Assembly (NCBI RefSeq): GCF_014697625.1
Contig: NZ_JACJSG010000045.1
Span: forward strand, 1 to 64,000
DNA: 64,000 nt
Direction: 5' to 3'
DNA from: Anabaena azotica FACHB-119
GTDB taxonomy: Bacteria > Cyanobacteriota > Cyanobacteriia > Cyanobacteriales > Nostocaceae
The notes beneath the pieces are model-generated. The model was not told where the DNA came from. It saw only the letters and a program-made list of their open reading frames with translations, and ran no database searches. Positions within the stretch are counted from its first letter, which is position 1. Each line of letters opens with the position of its first letter. This document shows, piece by piece, positions 60,589-64,000 of this stretch. The position numbers were made by a program, and so were the translations under genes.

Positions 60589-60908
60589 AGAGGTTATTTA
60601 TAAAGTAAATATTTAAGTAGTAGTGGCGTGTCTAGACTAAACTTGTGCATTAGCAAAAAATCTATCATCTTGTTCATCTGCGTTCATCTGCGTTCATCTG
60701 CGTTCGATTTTTCCCACTCTAATACCAAGTTGTGTTTAAAGATATTTGTTTTGGCAGGCAAGGGAGCAACCCACCCCTAGCCCCTAAGAGGAGGGGAAAG
60801 AGAAGTAGCGCAGAGTAAGATACTATCTTTGACTGCAACTTAGTATAATGCTACATTTTAGAGTTGACACGCCACTACAATTTAAGGTTTACTTTATAAA
60901 TTATCTCT
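60589..60908. mobile_element. 320-bp MITE-like element with about 43-bp inverted ends
   Basis: Left arm 60589-60632 and right arm 60866-60908 pair imperfectly along 43 bases, with perfect blocks TTTATAAAGTAAA and GTAGTGGCGTGTC. The interior holds three CATCTGCGTT units and CCCCTAGCCCCTAAGAGGAGG but no gene. The whole 60423-60998 spacer is otherwise gene-free. Confidence 0.75.
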
Positions 60909-60998
60909 AAAAAGATTATTTTTGTTTTAATTTTCAATTGTTGAACAGTTATCAATTATTAGTAACAAAAAGTTGATAACTGTTGACTTTCCACTGAT

Positions 60999-61946
60999 TT
61001 AATATCCTGCTTGTTGATCTACGACATTGCGTAGAGGCTGACCTGTAATGTAGCGGTGAAAATTGTCAATAAAGAGTTCTATAGAGCGCTGTTTTACTTT
61101 TGGGGAATGACCGGAACAATGAGGTGTAATGAAAAGATTTGGCACTGTCCACAAGGGACTTTCAGGTGTTAGTGGTTCGTTGATAACTGTATCTAAGGCT
61201 GCACCAGCAATCCAACCTTCTGTGAGTGCCTTGATTAAGGCAGGTTCATCAACGATCGCACCACGCGCAATATTAATTAGATAAGCATGAGCAGGTAGCG
61301 ATCGCAAAACATCCTCATCAATTAAACCTTTAGTTTCTGCTGTCAGGGGTGTAGCAATTACTACATAATCGGCTTCACCAAGATGCGATCGCCATTCATC
61401 TGCACCCACTACTTGATCAAAATTCGCCAGTGGTTGAGGTTGGCGGCGACTACCAATTATTCTAGTACCGAAGGCTTTAGCGCGAGCTGCGATCGCTTGT
61501 CCAATACCACCAGCACCGATAATTAACACAGTTACATCTGTTAATTCTTGAATAGCCAAGCCTCTTTGCCAACGACGCTCAGTTTGTAGAGCTTTTAATT
61601 CTAGCAACTGCTTGGCATGAGAGAGGATGTAAGCAATCACAAATTCAGCAATGGGAATTGCATGGACTCCCGCACCATTCGTCAGAATCAAATCACGTTC
61701 TAAATAACTAGGTGTTAAAAAATGGTTTACACCTGCATTTGGTGCATGATGCCAACGCAAATTAGGCGCAGATGCTAACACACTTTGTAGAACCGGAAGT
61801 TTGAGCAAGAACCAACTTAAATAAATTTCTGCATCACTCGCATCACCATCTAGCTTACCATCACTATCAACCAACACAACTTTTGTATCAGATGGTAAAT
61901 GAGGCTCAATTTCCGCAGCAACCTCAATGGGCAAAATGAGTTTCAT
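60999..61946 (-). CDS. D-2-hydroxyacid dehydrogenase family protein
   Basis: 315 aa NAD(P)-dependent dehydrogenase. Dinucleotide fold VLIIGAGGIGQAIAARAKAFG; catalytic Arg in INIARGAIVDEPAL, Glu in VINEPLTPESP and His in ITPHCSGHSP. The cofactor loop (GSRRQPQP) suggests NADPH. Substrate unknown; glyoxylate/hydroxypyruvate-type reductases are closest in style. Stands alone between the MITE-like element and the sulfonate ABC genes. Confidence 0.9.
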   Translation of the reverse strand: MKLILPIEVAAEIEPHLPSDTKVVLVDSDGKLDGDASDAEIYLSWFLLKLPVLQSVLASAPNLRWHHAPNAGVNHFLTPSYLERDLILTNGAGVHAIPIAEFVIAYILSHAKQLLELKALQTERRWQRGLAIQELTDVTVLIIGAGGIGQAIAARAKAFGTRIIGSRRQPQPLANFDQVVGADEWRSHLGEADYVVIATPLTAETKGLIDEDVLRSLPAHAYLINIARGAIVDEPALIKALTEGWIAGAALDTVINEPLTPESPLWTVPNLFITPHCSGHSPKVKQRSIELFIDNFHRYITGQPLRNVVDQQAGY

Positions 61947-62218
61947 ATGTACTTTCTCTTACTGACAGAGTTTTTTGATAAAAACTTTCTCAATTCATCT
62001 TGAAATATACAACTTTCTACCTCAAGCGTTGGACAACGCTCTGTTTACGCCAGAGTTAGTTGGCTAACGCACAAGCTCATACTAGCAAATTCTCTGTTCT
62101 AGAGAAATGCCTCATGTATAGCATTGGGATATATAGTATTCAGAAAACCCTAATAGCAAACAGCTTCTACTCTTCCCTGTCCTCTACTAATAGAATTAAT
62201 GACATGACTTGCTGAGTT

Positions 62219-62989
62219 TTACTTACTCAATTGTAATAACTGCTTGTTGGTATAAGCTCTTTCCGTATTCATCACTTGTTCCAACACAGTTTCTCGAATA
62301 TTGACAAACGCTTCACTACTTCTATTTCTAGGACGAGGCAGATTTACAGACAAATCTAAAGCAATTCCCCCAGCTTCAATAACTACTATTCTATCTGCCA
62401 GTGCTACAGCTTCATCAACATCGTGGGTAACTAAAAACGCTGTAAATCCTCGCTCTAGCCATAAATTTTCAATCAACTGCTGCATCTCTAGACGAGTTAG
62501 CGCATCTAAAGCACCTAGAGGTTCATCCAGCAATAACAATCTGGGCTGATTTACTAACGCTCTAGCTAAAGATACCCTTTGGCGTTGTCCTCCAGAAAGT
62601 ACCGATGGCCATTCTTTAGCTCTATCTTTGAGTCCAACTTTCTCTAACGCCCACAAAGCTTTTTCTTGCCAATTATCATGTAAACCTAAACCCACATTAT
62701 CAATTACACTTTTCCAAGGTAACAAGCGTGAGTCTTGAAACATCACTCGAATGGAATCGCCAAGCTTACGAAATGGCTGTCCATCTAATAAAATACCGCC
62801 ACTGTTAGGTTTATCTAAACCTGAGACTAGACGTAGTAAAGTACTTTTACCGCAACCACTACGACCTACAATAGCAACAAACTCTCCAGGGACGACTTCT
62901 AAATTCAGAGAATTTAAAACAGTTTGTTTACCAAAAGATTTAGTTAAATCGAGAAGACTGAGTTGTGTACCTTTTCTAATTGCCACCAT
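62219..62989 (-). CDS. ssuB: Aliphatic sulfonate-type ABC transporter ATPase
   Basis: 256 aa ABC ATPase of the nitrate/sulfonate/taurine group. Walker A GRSGCGKST, Q-loop FQDSRLLPW, signature LSGGQRQRVSLARAL, Walker B RLLLLDEPLGALD and H-loop FLVTHDVDEA. The FQDSRLLPW pattern is typical of SsuB. Downstream of ssuC on the same strand after 158 bases. Substrate sulfonate or a related compound, inferred by family. Confidence 0.88.
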   Translation of the reverse strand: MVAIRKGTQLSLLDLTKSFGKQTVLNSLNLEVVPGEFVAIVGRSGCGKSTLLRLVSGLDKPNSGGILLDGQPFRKLGDSIRVMFQDSRLLPWKSVIDNVGLGLHDNWQEKALWALEKVGLKDRAKEWPSVLSGGQRQRVSLARALVNQPRLLLLDEPLGALDALTRLEMQQLIENLWLERGFTAFLVTHDVDEAVALADRIVVIEAGGIALDLSVNLPRPRNRSSEAFVNIRETVLEQVMNTERAYTNKQLLQLSK

Positions 62990-63147
62990 TTTCCAAAACT
63001 CCTATTTTGTCAATCAATGAAAGTCAAAGTTAAAAAAATAACTGAGGAGTCAGAAGGTTTTGATATCAAAGCCTAATAATTAGAATAAATCACGCTAATT
63101 ATTTTGGGTTATGACTCCTGAGTTAAGGTGTATGTGACTTTTGACTC

Positions 63148-63975
63148 TTATTTAAACTGATAATTTGGATTCCATGCCAAGAATTTTCCTTCCAATGTTC
63201 TGGCAATAAAATCTGCTAATTTACCAAGCAAAGCATAAATTACAATACTCAAAACTACAACATCTGTTTGCATAAATTCACGAGCATTCATTGCCATGTA
63301 ACCAAGCCCAGAATCGGCAGCAATGGTTTCTGCAACAATTAGTGTCAACCACATAATCCCCAAGGAAAAGCGGACACCAACAAGGATGGAAGATAATGCG
63401 CCGGGAAAAATAATATGCCACAAAAGTTGGGGTGTCTTTAATCCATAAACTTTTCCCATTTCTATCAATCCGGGATCAACACTACGAATCCCGTGAAATG
63501 TGTTGAGATAAATAGGAAAGAACACCCCTATTGACACTAGAAATAATCTAGCTTGATCGCCAATACCAAACCACAAAATTACCAGGGGAATTAATGCTAA
63601 ATTGGGAATGGTGCGAAGCATTTGTAAGGAGCTATCCAACAACTTTTCTGCTAGACGAGAAAAGCCATTGAGTAATCCTAAACTAAATCCAATACTACCA
63701 CCCACAACAAAACCGGAGATTGCCCTTGCTGCACTAATTCCTATATGTTGAAACAATTCTCCAGTGGAAGCTAATTTAAATGCCGTGAACACTACACCAC
63801 TTGGTGCTGGTAGGATTCGACTGGAGAGTACTCCCGTTCTAGAAGCAGTTTCCCAAAGGATGAGGACTAAGACAGGCACAATCCAAGGAACTATTTTTTG
63901 AAATTGAGGGCTGTCTAGTACCCCAGTTAGGGATACGTTGTGGTAACTTTTAGTGTTTTTGAGAGTAGTAGTCAT
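63148..63975 (-). CDS. ssuC: Aliphatic sulfonate-type ABC transporter permease
   Basis: 275 aa with about six membrane segments. It has the permease EAA-like motif (VYGLKTPQLLWHIIFPGALSSILVGVRFSLGIMW) that contacts the ATPase. Matches the SsuC/TauC/NrtB class, and SsuC is most likely next to an SsuB-type ATPase. Starts at ATG 63975, 25 bases from the window edge; the substrate-binding protein gene (ssuA) is expected further right. Confidence 0.88.
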   Translation of the reverse strand: MTTTLKNTKSYHNVSLTGVLDSPQFQKIVPWIVPVLVLILWETASRTGVLSSRILPAPSGVVFTAFKLASTGELFQHIGISAARAISGFVVGGSIGFSLGLLNGFSRLAEKLLDSSLQMLRTIPNLALIPLVILWFGIGDQARLFLVSIGVFFPIYLNTFHGIRSVDPGLIEMGKVYGLKTPQLLWHIIFPGALSSILVGVRFSLGIMWLTLIVAETIAADSGLGYMAMNAREFMQTDVVVLSIVIYALLGKLADFIARTLEGKFLAWNPNYQFK

Positions 63976-64000
63976 CGAAACTCCTGGGTCTCTTACCCCG

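Overview
The window comes from a filamentous, heterocyst-forming type cyanobacterium of the Anabaena/Nostoc/Trichormus group. Signs of this are the many GCGATCGC (HIP1) octamers, the tandem heptamers (CCCCAGT, TATCAGT, CACCTGT, AATTACC and others) that fill the spacers, a cytochrome c6 gene, a cyanobacterial group 2 sigma factor, a BioU-type biotin enzyme and a kdp operon with the extra small gene known from Anabaena. The species cannot be fixed from the sequence alone.

Layout. 0-6.3 kb (minus): grpE, dnaK, dnaJ, a TusA-like gene and rsgA; the last three are coupled by one-base TAATG overlaps. 6.6-11.2 kb (plus): pilB, pilT and pilC, the type IV pilus motor and platform, then a conserved small gene. 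12.0-21.1 kb (plus): a three-gene overlapping operon of two GHKL/Hsp90-like (sacsin-type) ATPases. The second, 1954 aa, ends in a DarT-type DNA ADP-ribosyltransferase domain and is followed by a DarG-type macrodomain antidote. I consider this the most novel system here: a DarTG toxin-antitoxin pair built into a giant ATPase sensor, probably anti-phage.

21.2-27.6 kb: bioU; an SbnA-like PLP synthase with a MATE/MOP-type exporter; and divergently an RppA/RppB-type two-component system. An 18-bp direct-repeat operator occurs twice, in opposite orientation, between the two divergent units. 27.6-35.9 kb: a GmrSD-like DUF262/DUF1524 nuclease, a tiny gene, and the minus-strand kdpA-kdpB-small subunit-kdpC-kdpD operon with a KdpD that lacks its kinase half. 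36.5-39.2 kb: a kynurenine-3-monooxygenase-like FAD gene split by an IS200/IS605-group element carrying only tnpB.

39.3-49.1 kb: priA, a sigma factor, a GNAT acetyltransferase, petJ, a DUF2993 gene, a lumenal pentapeptide protein and a second tnpB element, with several MITE-like elements, one nested in another. 49.1-54.2 kb: gcvT, gcvH and gcvP of the glycine cleavage system. 54.3-64.0 kb: an Old Yellow Enzyme, a wrecked MFS transporter, an acyl-CoA-dehydrogenase-like flavoprotein, an orphan NHLM-type HlyD protein, a D-2-hydroxyacid dehydrogenase and ssuB/ssuC of a sulfonate-type ABC importer that continues past the right edge.

The window is very rich in small repeats, and these have entered coding sequence in frame in rsgA, priA, gcvP and one tnpB. 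All assignments are from reading the sequence and translations; no database search was run.
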